A DNA stretch of 64,000 bases, taken from assembly GCF_018881775.1 (NCBI RefSeq), contig NZ_JACVPR010000001.1, positions 806,001 through 870,000 on the forward strand, given 5' to 3'. Of this stretch, positions 45,079 through 52,094 are shown piece by piece. The notes below the pieces were generated by a model that was not told where the DNA came from, searched no databases, and was given only the letters and a program-made list of their open reading frames with translations. The first letter of the stretch is position 1; each line of letters starts with the position of its first letter. The translations under genes were made by a program, and so were the position numbers. Source of the stretch: Polynucleobacter sp. MWH-Loch1C5. Lineage in GTDB: Bacteria > Pseudomonadota > Gammaproteobacteria > Burkholderiales > Burkholderiaceae.

Positions 45079-45646
45079 ACACCAACTCTACAGCACTACG
45101 CTTTACTTCATCATTGGTGTCTATATAAACCATTGTCGTATTGATTGATTTATGCCCTGCTAAGCTGGCGAGTACTCTCACACCTACTCCCTTGTTGGCT
45201 AAGTTAGTAATAAATGTTCTTCTGCCGCTGTGCGACGATGCTGAACTAATACCTGCTTTCTTGTACAACCAAAAGAACCACTGTGTCAGTGTATTGGCTG
45301 TGAACCCTTCTCGCTTTTCCGTATAGAACAGTGGCTTTTGTCTATCTTTGATTTTTAAGTAGTTGAGATAGTTAGCTAACTCTGCTCTTAGCTTCTCATT
45401 GACAAATACCACTCTGCCCACATTACCCTTCGTTTGATTGGCACTAAGTCGTATTTCTTTCTTAATAGTGCCGTCTTCGTTTTGTACATCGCAGATTCTT
45501 AGACTGGCAATCTCACCTACACGCATCCCACTGTAAAAGCTTGTTAGTAAGATTGTGCGATTGCGAATGCTGTATCTGTGCTTAGTAGCGATATAACGCA
45601 GTACTTGGTCTATTTCGTTTTGTGTCAGTGTTTTAGCTTGTGCCAT
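45077..45646 (-). CDS. short FimB-sized tyrosine recombinase
   Basis: The 189-aa protein is a catalytic-domain-only tyrosine recombinase without an N-terminal arm- or core-binding domain. The full active site is present: Arg42 (GMRVGEI), Lys73, His139 and Arg142 (HSGRR), His165 (AGHKS) and Tyr174. The size and layout resemble FimB/FimE invertases. I start at the ATG at 45646, preceded by an AAGGGA ribosome site, instead of an upstream start 37 codons earlier. It is convergent with the outer-membrane gene. Its recombination sites are not proven. Confidence 0.85.
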   Translation of the reverse strand: MAQAKTLTQNEIDQVLRYIATKHRYSIRNRTILLTSFYSGMRVGEIASLRICDVQNEDGTIKKEIRLSANQTKGNVGRVVFVNEKLRAELANYLNYLKIKDRQKPLFYTEKREGFTANTLTQWFFWLYKKAGISSASSHSGRRTFITNLANKGVGVRVLASLAGHKSINTTMVYIDTNDEVKRSAVELV

Positions 45647-46020
45647 ATTCAGTCCCTTATCAAATAATTTGTTGTAGTTATTGTGTTTTCTTTTGTGTCG
45701 TATTCCTACCTCTTTTTGACCACATAAATCTCTTCCAAAATTCAAAGACTTACGCAAAAGAGCAAAGAAACTAACAATTTTCTTTGGTGTATTTAATGAA
45801 TATGCTGTTTAAAACGACTGAGAAAAAACCTGCTTTTACTTAAACCCACTATCAAATCGCTTCGTAGTGCTGTTTTTCATAAATCCAGCTACTCACATAG
45901 CTGATTGGTAAAGATTTCAGCTTATAGGGCTGATTTGAGGTGTTATCAGTAGTTTTACTAATTGGTAGTTCTCTGATTGATTTGAAATACTTCAAACATA
46001 ACAAGAGGAGAGAAAGCAGT
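45647..46020. other. noncoding region with repeat R2
   Basis: No gene is seen here. It holds repeat R2 and, at 45899-45922, an AGCTGA / TCAGCT inverted repeat. The short recombinase promoter probably lies at its left end. Confidence 0.5.
45789..45850. repeat. island palindromic repeat R2
   Basis: The right arm AAAAAACCTGCTTTTACT plus TTAAACCC (45823-45847) matches the right arm of R1. The left arm (45789-45810, TTTAATGAATATGCTGTTT) is decayed. It lies between the short recombinase and the tiny membrane protein gene. Confidence 0.7.
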
Positions 46021-46185
46021 ATGTACTTAGGTATAGCCGTACTATTGTTTGTTGCGTTCTTAGCTTTGACAGTTTTTAACTTAACTACTGAACCTACAGA
46101 TAAGTCAGTGAATGTAATGTTGGTTTCATCTACAACATTGATCGCAATGACAATAGCGGCTATCTTCCTTATTGTCTTTGACTAA
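46021..46185 (+). CDS. small two-helix membrane protein
   Basis: The 54-aa protein has two hydrophobic segments, MYLGIAVLLFVAFLALTVF and MLVSSTTLIAMTIAAIFLIVF, joined by a polar turn. I use the ATG at 46021, preceded by an AAGAGGAGAG ribosome site, and not an upstream start. No family is recognised. It is followed by a GAGCTAAC / GTTAGCTC hairpin at 46189-46207. Confidence 0.65.
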   Translation: MYLGIAVLLFVAFLALTVFNLTTEPTDKSVNVMLVSSTTLIAMTIAAIFLIVFD

Positions 46186-46828
46186 TAAGAGCTAACTGCG
46201 TTAGCTCGCTCTTTCGCTGTCGCTCATCGCATTTTTCTTCTTCTTTGAATATTTGAACAATAATTTTGTTTTTATCTCTTTACTAGGAAGCACAAGCCAC
46301 GCTAGTTTTTAGCGTAGCTTAAGCTAATCTTTACTGAGGATTAACAACTGATATACACACAACTTAATTGAATAAGAAAGGTAGGTTTTGCGATCACCTT
46401 TTCCGTGCTTGCCTTACGCAACACATCCACTGCCTATATCAGAAGCATTGTGGTGTGCTTGTGGGTTTGATTGTGGCATTCCCACTCACTTTCAGCCTAT
46501 ACATAGTATTTGCCTACATTCGCATATCGCTACGCTACCAACTAGTACATCTTCACAAACGGAACTATCACATAGGGATGTCGTTTAAAGCATCTAGCTA
46601 AAAGCTAGGTAGTGTGAAGAAGCGAGTAATGAGCAACTCAATTGCGTACCGTTACACATCAGAACGGATTAACAGCACTATTACATTTGGCGTGCCAACC
46701 TTAATCTCATTTGTACATTTATTTAGCTATGTGAAAAGGACTGAATAAAAAATGTGGCTTTTTATTTGGTGAGATTGGCAAAATAGGCTGAAAAGCTAGT
46801 CCAAATAAGGCTCTGAAGCTACTGTAGA
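46186..46828. other. 643-bp island region without a convincing gene
   Basis: Only weak, overlapping frames without ribosome sites occur. Two perfect or near-perfect hairpins are present: 46189-46207 (GAGCTAAC-TGC-GTTAGCTC) and 46294-46320 (AAGC, ACGCTA loop TAGCGT, GCTT). The last 70 bp resemble the 3' end of the winged-helix gene plus R1 flank, so part may be a decayed gene copy. A noncoding RNA is another option. Confidence 0.45.
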
Positions 46829-46890
46829 TATAGGGTTTAACAAAAAGCAGGTTTTTTATCGCTAAAAAGTCTGCTTTTACCTAAACCTAT
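46829..46890. repeat. island palindromic repeat R3
   Basis: This is a 62-bp palindrome: ATAGGGTTTAAC, AAAAAGCAGG, T run, loop ATCGCT, A run, GTCTGCTTTT, then CTAAACCTAT. It is closest to R1 and in opposite orientation by its flanks (GATATAGGGTTTA occurs on the outer side of both). Confidence 0.9.
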
Positions 46891-46913
46891 ACCTAACTGA
46901 ATAAGGAGTCAAA

Positions 46914-47354
46914 ATGAGCACATTAGAAGGACTAAAACTAGTAGCAGTCAAAAAGCCTACACATATACCTACTGTAATGATTCGCAGAAACAAGCTAGCT
47001 AGCAAAGTGTGGGAACAAATACAGCTAGCAAAAAGTCAAATAGAAGGCACTGAATTTGTAGTCAAAAAGTACCGTAGCTATACAGACAAAGACACGGGCT
47101 TACGCAAACAGATTGAGATGCCTAAGCGTGTTAGAGAATGGTGGTTTAGGAATGAGCAAGGTAAAGTCTGTGTGGCTATCAAATACGGTACTCGTGTATT
47201 GGAGCTAGCTAAGGGCAAACACAGTATTGAAGTGGCTAATGCCAGTGAGTTAGTCAAAGCACTAGAACTAGTCAAGCAAGCTGTAGAGTGTGGCGAGCTA
47301 GACGCACAATTAGAACAGGCTAGTGTTGGCGTGAGGGCAAGTTTTAAGAAGTGA
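46914..47354 (+). CDS. unknown conserved-type protein (DUF6641-like)
   Basis: The 146-aa protein begins STLEGLKLVAVKKPTHIPTVMIRRNKL and has PKRVREWWF, VAIKYGTRVLELAKGK and VKQAVECGELDAQLEQ. It resembles a family I recall as DUF6641, found in mobile elements; this is from memory. Function is unknown. An AATAAGGAG ribosome site precedes the ATG. The coding sequence has nine CTAG tetranucleotides in 441 bases, far above chance. A terminator follows at 47475. Confidence 0.75.
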   Translation: MSTLEGLKLVAVKKPTHIPTVMIRRNKLASKVWEQIQLAKSQIEGTEFVVKKYRSYTDKDTGLRKQIEMPKRVREWWFRNEQGKVCVAIKYGTRVLELAKGKHSIEVANASELVKALELVKQAVECGELDAQLEQASVGVRASFKK

Positions 47355-47474
47355 TTATTCTTAAAGAGTAAATAGCATTACTAAAGCTAAGGTTTAATTA
47401 GGTAATATTTTTTTAACAATTCTTATTTAGACTTCGTATGTGTAGTTTTTGATACACGTCTCCTCTGTAACCTT

Positions 47475-47505
47475 AACTCGCACCATAAGTGTGCGAGTTT
47501 TTTTT
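47475..47505 (+). terminator. rho-independent terminator
   Basis: AACTCGCAC and GTGCGAGTT form a stem around a short loop, followed by a run of eight T. It terminates the 46914-47354 gene. Confidence 0.9.
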
Positions 47506-47591
47506 GTTTCAATTTTTAATTAATAAAATACTTATTGATTGTAAGTAATAGAAAATATTTTTGATTTCTTTATTCATATAGAAATATATCA

Positions 47592-47972
47592 GTGTCAAAT
47601 AAAAAAATAATCTATCAATGCTTCAAAGCCTATGAGGAATCTACGAGATACTACAAGGACGGTAATTCTGTAATCTTCAGAAGTGTCTATCACTATGCTG
47701 AACTTGAATACTCTGATAAATGTATCTTGCCTAAAAAATCTATTGATGGAAATTTCTATTCTTTTAGTGATCCTATTAGAGCTGAAGTAGGCAATGTCTA
47801 TTTAGAGCGTGTAGATTTTATTTTTATTGATAAGTTAGCTGAAGTTATCAATAAACAACAGTTATCAGAGATGACAATCAATGATTTTGAACAATCAATC
47901 ATTCTCTTAGGCTATGACAAAGAGGTTTATCAGGTAATGTATGGCAAGGGTACTACAGTCATCAATAAATAA
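47592..47972 (+). CDS. unknown protein
   Basis: The 126-aa protein is rich in Tyr, Lys, Glu and Ile (e.g. YQCFKAYEESTRYYKDG). It has no signal peptide or membrane helix. The start is GTG with no clear ribosome site; a later start is possible. I do not recognise a family. It lies five bases upstream of the small basic ORF at 47977, suggesting a two-gene unit in the island. Confidence 0.55.
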   Translation: MSNKKIIYQCFKAYEESTRYYKDGNSVIFRSVYHYAELEYSDKCILPKKSIDGNFYSFSDPIRAEVGNVYLERVDFIFIDKLAEVINKQQLSEMTINDFEQSIILLGYDKEVYQVMYGKGTTVINK

Positions 47973-47976
47973 CTGT

Positions 47977-48147
47977 ATGCGTTTCTTTGAAATCAAAACT
48001 ATCAAACCACTCACACCGCAACAACAGCGTATTAAATCATTACAGACGCAGAAACAGAATATCGCTAAGCAGTTAAAAGCTGAAAGAGATAGGCAGAAGA
48101 TACAGAAAGCACAGCAGACAATTCAGTCTGTGATCCATAAAAAGTAG
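47977..48147 (+). CDS. small basic coiled-coil-like protein
   Basis: The 56-aa product (MRFFEIKTIKPLTPQQQRI...) is Lys/Gln-rich and helical. It follows the 126-aa gene after four bases. An upstream in-frame ATG at 47941 would overlap that gene. It has no recognised family, so whether it is a real gene is uncertain. Confidence 0.45.
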   Translation: MRFFEIKTIKPLTPQQQRIKSLQTQKQNIAKQLKAERDRQKIQKAQQTIQSVIHKK

Positions 48148-48337
48148 TTAAGCAGTTTCTCAAGCACTAACTACTTTTTCATAACCCCACTTGATTTTTG
48201 ACCATACCAACACAATTCAATTACTGATTGCGATTGTGAAAAAAATTCACATCTATGTTGAAAATATTTCATCATAAAAATATTGTTTATTTAAAACATA
48301 TATATAGAATGACTTTTTAGAAATTCCCGTAAAAATA

Positions 48338-48359
48338 AGTCGTAATTACTAATACGACT
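48338..48359. promoter_or_regulatory. operator-like inverted repeat upstream of regulator gene
   Basis: AGTCGTA and TACGACT flank an 8-bp spacer, 40 bp before the Cro/CI-like gene. This is where an autoregulatory operator would be expected. Confidence 0.45.
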
Positions 48360-48398
48360 GACCTATGACACAGGCAATGGCAAAGGGGGGGTAATAGT

Positions 48399-48776
48399 AT
48401 GAACTTGGCTAACAATAAGATAAGAGAATTAAAAAATAGATTTTCAAAAATATTTAGAGATTCTCTAAAAGAACGCTACGGTAAATTACCGTCTGCTAAC
48501 TGCGTGGCACGAGACTTTAACTTAATAGCCTACGATATCAATCCCGTCACGCAGGAAACAGTCAGGCGTTGGATGCGAGGGATTTCAATGCCAGAAGATG
48601 TGAAGCTTAAAGTTTTAGCTAATTGGTTACATCTTGACTTAAATTCAATCTTCAACATACCCACTTCAGAAAAACAATCATTCAAAGTTCCCAAAGAATG
48701 GCACTCGCTCAGTGAGCGTGAATACAAAATAGTAGTCATCATTATCAATACATTGTTGAATCACATACATCTATAG
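48399..48776 (+). CDS. Cro/CI-like helix-turn-helix regulator
   Basis: The 125-aa protein has an HTH region (VARDFNLIAYDINPVTQETVRRWMRGISMPEDVKLKVLANWLHLDLNSI) like lambda-repressor-type DNA-binding domains, and a hydrophobic C-terminal tail (IVVIIINTLLNHIHL). It probably controls island genes. The ribosome site contains a run of seven G (48385-48391). A nine-residue leader frame (48365-48394) ends just before it. Confidence 0.7.
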   Translation: MNLANNKIRELKNRFSKIFRDSLKERYGKLPSANCVARDFNLIAYDINPVTQETVRRWMRGISMPEDVKLKVLANWLHLDLNSIFNIPTSEKQSFKVPKEWHSLSEREYKIVVIIINTLLNHIHL

Positions 48777-48890
48777 ACGATCTATTCACAGTTAAAACCA
48801 ACAATTTGAACCAAAATCGTATGGTTTTTGGTGCTTCGTATATAGATTTAAATTCTTTGTTTCAACGAATGAGAGGCATAGTTGAAATAC

Positions 48891-48947
48891 TAGGTTTAAC
48901 TAAACGCAGGTTTTTTCCACGCATAGATAAAAACCAATCCCCTGCTC
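48891..48947. repeat. island palindromic repeat R4
   Basis: The left arm TAGGTTTAACTAAACGCAGG plus a T run (48891-48916) is well conserved. The right arm is decayed (AAAAACC at 48929, CCTGCT at 48940). It is 115 bp after the regulator stop and next to the right attachment region. Confidence 0.75.
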
Positions 48948-48956
48948 TACCACTCA

Positions 48957-49114
48957 TACCGTTAGCAGGATTAAACATCCGCACTAACCTTAGGATGCTT
49001 AAAGCATAAGGAGAGTCTATACAGTCGGTTACATTTCTTTATGGTTTTGAGCAAATAAGCTATAATCTCGCTTCTTGGCTCGGTAGCTCAGTCGGTAGAG
49101 CAGAGGATTGAAAA
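48957..49114 (+). repeat. attR: right attachment region: island-borne tRNA-Phe promoter and 5' half (attR)
   Basis: This is the right copy of the att block, including a TATAAT at 49061-49066. It diverges from the left copy by about a third over its first 104 bp but is identical over the last 63 bp. It rebuilds the tRNA together with the host 3' half. Confidence 0.9.
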
Positions 49115-49152
49115 TCCTTGTGTCGGTGGTTCGATTCCGCCCCGAGCCACCA
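49077..49152 (+). tRNA. tRNA-Phe (GAA)
   Basis: The 76-nt cloverleaf is complete: acceptor GGCTCGG / CCGAGCC, D arm GCTC / GAGC, anticodon stem GAGGA / TCCTT around TTGAAAA, T arm GGTGG / CCGCC with TTCGATT, and encoded CCA. Anticodon GAA is at positions 34-36. Positions 1-38 come from the island and 39-76 from the original host gene. Confidence 0.98.
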
Positions 49153-49162
49153 AAATAGAGAA

Positions 49163-49185
49163 AACCACCTTCGGGTGGTTTTTTT
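49163..49185 (+). terminator. terminator after tRNA-Phe
   Basis: AACCACC, loop TTCG region, GGTGGTT and a T run form a strong rho-independent terminator just after the tRNA. Confidence 0.9.
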
Positions 49186-49224
49186 ATTTGTGGGTAATAA
49201 TGAGGGCTGACCTAGGAGGCCTCA

Positions 49225-49623
49225 TTGTTAATCGTCACATCAATCATTGCCGCCATTCTTGCAGGCATACTCATTAAATTGTCGCTTGCCGTTATCAAGC
49301 TCAGAAGAAAAAATAGAGTAGCTTTGGGCGATGGTGGTTTTGAAGATTTAGAAAGGGCTATACGAGCTCAGGGTAATTTTGCGGAGTATGCTCCTATTGG
49401 CATTATTTTGTTGGCATGCCTAGAATTAAATGGCGCACCTTGGTGGTTAGTGGCTATACCTGGCTGCACTTTAATCATTGGGCGTATTTTTCATGCAATA
49501 GGCATTAATGAACCGCCACCCAATTTTGCTAAACGTGTTAGTGGTATGAAATTTACTTTAAATACTCTCATAGCACTCATTGTTTTGAATTTAGTTTGGT
49601 CAATTTATATCTGGCTGTATTAA
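49225..49623 (+). CDS. MAPEG family membrane protein
   Basis: The 132-aa protein has four hydrophobic segments and the MAPEG pattern ERAIRAQGNFAEYAPIGIILLACLE, with GRIFHAIGI later. MAPEG proteins are glutathione-linked membrane enzymes such as microsomal GST; the bacterial function is unknown. The start is TTG at 49225, set by an AGGAGG site six bases upstream. It is the first host gene to the right of the island. Confidence 0.85.
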   Translation: MLIVTSIIAAILAGILIKLSLAVIKLRRKNRVALGDGGFEDLERAIRAQGNFAEYAPIGIILLACLELNGAPWWLVAIPGCTLIIGRIFHAIGINEPPPNFAKRVSGMKFTLNTLIALIVLNLVWSIYIWLY

Positions 49624-49657
49624 TGAATAAACCAAGAAACGTAAAAAATATTTAACT

Positions 49658-50488
49658 ATGAATTTATATAAATCTATTTTTATCTTAGCGGCGCTAGCCC
49701 TTGCCGGCTGCGCAACTAAAAATTATGGGGATGAAAAATTCCATTTGCAAATGGCCACGCACGGCAAAGATGTGATGTGGGTACCCACTAAAGTAGAGAT
49801 GGCTCATGAAATGCTATCGGTAGCTAAGGTTAGGCCTGGCGACATAGTCTATGACTTGGGTTCAGGTGACGGCGTTATTCCAATTGAAGCAGCTAAAAAA
49901 TATAAGGTGCGTTCAGTAGGTATTGAATACAACAAAGACCTTGTAGCCCTTTCTAAGCGCAATGCCGAGCGCGCCAAAGTGTCAGATATTGTCGAGTTTA
50001 AGCATGGGGATATCTTTGTAGAAGATTTTTCTCAAGCAACCGTTTTAACTTTGTATCTAGGCGACAACTTAAATTTCAAGTTGATGCCTAAGATTCTGAA
50101 AATGAAACCAGGTACACGTGTTGTTTCAAATACTTTCCGTATGGAGTCATGGGTGCCTGATCAGGAAATTCGGATCTCGAATGGTGAGGTCGCCTATTTA
50201 TGGATTGTTCCCGCACAGATAGATGGCCTATGGCACTTTACTGGATTACCCGGTATGGAAAGTATCCAGTTACAAGTTGTGCAAAAGAAACAATTCTTTG
50301 ATGGCAGTTTAAGTCAGGGTGCACGCAGAACAATCCATTTTGAAGATGGCCGCATCAGAGGTCATCAAATTCAATTTGAGTTTGTGCACAAGTCAAAGAA
50401 ATATTCATTTAAAGGCGAGCTTAAAAACTCAGAGATCGTGGGCTACGTTAATGATGACCCTAACTTAAGGGTTGTGGCAAAGAGATAA
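49658..50488 (+). CDS. lipoprotein-like class I SAM methyltransferase
   Basis: The 276-aa protein begins with a lipoprotein signal (LAGC at residues 15-18). It then has a class I methyltransferase fold: motif I DLGSGDG (66-72), Glu90 for the SAM ribose, and GDIFVEDFSQATVLTLYLGDNLN. A C-terminal beta-rich part (about 185-276) is of unknown type. SAM is cytosolic, so a membrane-anchored periplasmic methyltransferase would be odd; the enzyme may bind another ligand. The product and substrate are unknown. Confidence 0.8.
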   Translation: MNLYKSIFILAALALAGCATKNYGDEKFHLQMATHGKDVMWVPTKVEMAHEMLSVAKVRPGDIVYDLGSGDGVIPIEAAKKYKVRSVGIEYNKDLVALSKRNAERAKVSDIVEFKHGDIFVEDFSQATVLTLYLGDNLNFKLMPKILKMKPGTRVVSNTFRMESWVPDQEIRISNGEVAYLWIVPAQIDGLWHFTGLPGMESIQLQVVQKKQFFDGSLSQGARRTIHFEDGRIRGHQIQFEFVHKSKKYSFKGELKNSEIVGYVNDDPNLRVVAKR

Positions 50489-50553
50489 CTGCCAGACCTC
50501 CTATTCTGATGGCTTCCTTGCGCGAAGCCATTTTCTTTTAAACTCCTTGAATA

Positions 50554-51486
50554 ATGGATGGTAAAGCTACTTCACGCATATATATATTAGGCGCCGGAGC
50601 TGTAGGTTGCTTCTATGGTGGCCTTTTGTCTAGCGCGGGGCATGAGGTTAATTTTGTGGTTAAACCCCAACATCTAGAGAGTTTCCAAGGCTATTTGAAT
50701 CTAGAGTGGGCGTCACACCAGACCCGGGTGAAGGTTCGTGCAACTACTGAGCTAAAAGATTTAGTTCACGCAGACATTCTGATTGTTGCAGTTAAATCAG
50801 CCGATACATTGCCAGCCATTCAGAGCTTAAAAGAATATCTTCCTGAAAATATTCCTGTATTGAGCTTTCAGAACGGTGTGACTAATGCGAAAACAATCGC
50901 CGCTGAAATTAATAACCCAGTTTATCCAGTCGTCGTTTACGTTGCCACAGCCATGCAAAAACCATGGCACGTGAAGCATTATGGTCGTGGCGACTTATTA
51001 ATTGGCCAGCCTGAATTAGGCAGGAGTAATGCTGTTTCAGTATTAGTTCAACTATTCAACCAAGCACAAATAAAGACAGAATTTTCTGAGTCGATAGAAA
51101 TAAAAATGTGGGAGAAGTTTCTAGTCAACTGTACTTACAATGCGGTTTCAGCGATGGGTCAAATATCTTATGGTGAGATGGTCAAAAACCCACAGACATT
51201 GAACTTGTTGAATGATCTTCGTGATGAGTGTCTGTTGGTGGCACATGCATTAGCAATTCCCTTGAGTCAGGAGCGAGCAGCTGAGCTTAATCAACAAATT
51301 GCACAGGGCATGGCGCAACAAAAGTCATCAATGGCACAAGATTTAATGAAGGGGCGTCAGACTGAAATTGATTATTTGAATGGCTATCTGGTGCGCGAGG
51401 CACAACGCTTGGGTTTGAGCTTGCCCAAAAATGAAGTCGTGTGTGCTTTAATCAAAATGCTAGAGCATAAAAATAATGCTAGCTAG
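50554..51486 (+). CDS. panE: 2-dehydropantoate 2-reductase (ketopantoate reductase)
   Basis: The 310-aa NADPH enzyme makes pantoate for coenzyme A. The N-terminal GAGAVG is at 13-18, and VKSADT, PVLSFQNGV and KFLVNCTYNAVSA (catalytic Lys region) follow; the C-terminal helical domain has TEIDYLNGYLVREAQRLGL. The ApbA/PanE family is clear, but paralogues act on other 2-keto acids. Its end overlaps the GST gene by 11 bases. Confidence 0.87.
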   Translation: MDGKATSRIYILGAGAVGCFYGGLLSSAGHEVNFVVKPQHLESFQGYLNLEWASHQTRVKVRATTELKDLVHADILIVAVKSADTLPAIQSLKEYLPENIPVLSFQNGVTNAKTIAAEINNPVYPVVVYVATAMQKPWHVKHYGRGDLLIGQPELGRSNAVSVLVQLFNQAQIKTEFSESIEIKMWEKFLVNCTYNAVSAMGQISYGEMVKNPQTLNLLNDLRDECLLVAHALAIPLSQERAAELNQQIAQGMAQQKSSMAQDLMKGRQTEIDYLNGYLVREAQRLGLSLPKNEVVCALIKMLEHKNNAS

Positions 51487-52093
51487 CCAACTTATTCTTT
51501 ACTCATATCGCCGTTGCCCATATGCCATGCGTGCACGGATGGCTTTAGATCGTTCAGGCATAGTAGTCGAAATTAGAGAAATTTCATTAAGAGAAAAACC
51601 CAGTTCGATGCTGGAGGTTTCACCTAAAGGCACTGTGCCTGTTTTGCTAATGAAAGATAGTGATAGTGTTCAAGTCATCGAAGAGAGCCTAGAAATCATG
51701 CTTTGGGCACTCAAGCTCAAACAGGATAATTTGCTAGCTACCTCATTGGATGACTCACTTCAGTGGATTGAACGCAATGACACTCGTTTTAAATATCTAT
51801 TAGACCGGTTTAAGTACCCGGAGCGTTATGAAGTGGATCAGGTAGAGATTGCTAAATTAGCGGGTGAAGAGTTTTTAGACATTTATGAGAGTGGCTTAAG
51901 CCAGCATTCATATCTTCTGAGTGATCAAGAAACTCTTGCAGATCTGGCCATTTTTCCATTTGTTCGTCAGTACGCAAAAGTCCGAGATGATGCCTTGGAG
52001 TCCTACCCACATTTAAAAGCATGGTTGGCAAAGTATCAAAACTCGGATGCCTTTAAGCGTATTATGCGTAAGTATCCTACGTGGACAGACTAA
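51476..52093 (+). CDS. glutathione S-transferase family protein
   Basis: The 205-aa protein has a thioredoxin-like N-terminal domain with RRCPYAMRARMAL and SPKGTVPVL (cis-Pro region), and a helical C-terminal domain. The CPYA motif is like the active-site cysteine of omega/Grx-like GSTs. It overlaps panE, suggesting one transcript. The substrate is unknown. Confidence 0.85.
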   Translation: MLASQLILYSYRRCPYAMRARMALDRSGIVVEIREISLREKPSSMLEVSPKGTVPVLLMKDSDSVQVIEESLEIMLWALKLKQDNLLATSLDDSLQWIERNDTRFKYLLDRFKYPERYEVDQVEIAKLAGEEFLDIYESGLSQHSYLLSDQETLADLAIFPFVRQYAKVRDDALESYPHLKAWLAKYQNSDAFKRIMRKYPTWTD

Positions 52094-52094
52094 T

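Larger units (their letters stand above)
41751..49114. mobile_element. integrative genomic island in tRNA-Phe
   Basis: About 7.4 kb of AT-rich DNA lies between two copies of the tRNA-Phe 5' region. It carries an integrase at the left end, a second tyrosine recombinase, a Cro/CI-like regulator, an outer-membrane protein and several unknowns. No capsid, terminase, tail, relaxase or type IV secretion genes are seen, so self-transfer is not evident. The exact crossover is somewhere within the 63-bp identity; I give the outermost boundary. Confidence 0.88.

Noticed and set aside
46368..46601. 77-codon frame MNKKGRFC... with signal-like hydrophobic part
   Set aside because: It starts with TTG, has no ribosome site, and an overlapping frame is equally open; likely chance.
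43753..48947. Palindromic repeats as a CRISPR array or integron attC sites
   Set aside because: Copies are 1-2 kb apart, so not CRISPR. The integron core motifs GTTRRRY and RYYYAAC are not at the arm ends.
41751..49114. Island as a prophage
   Set aside because: No structural, packaging or lysis genes are visible in 7.4 kb; only integration and regulation genes.
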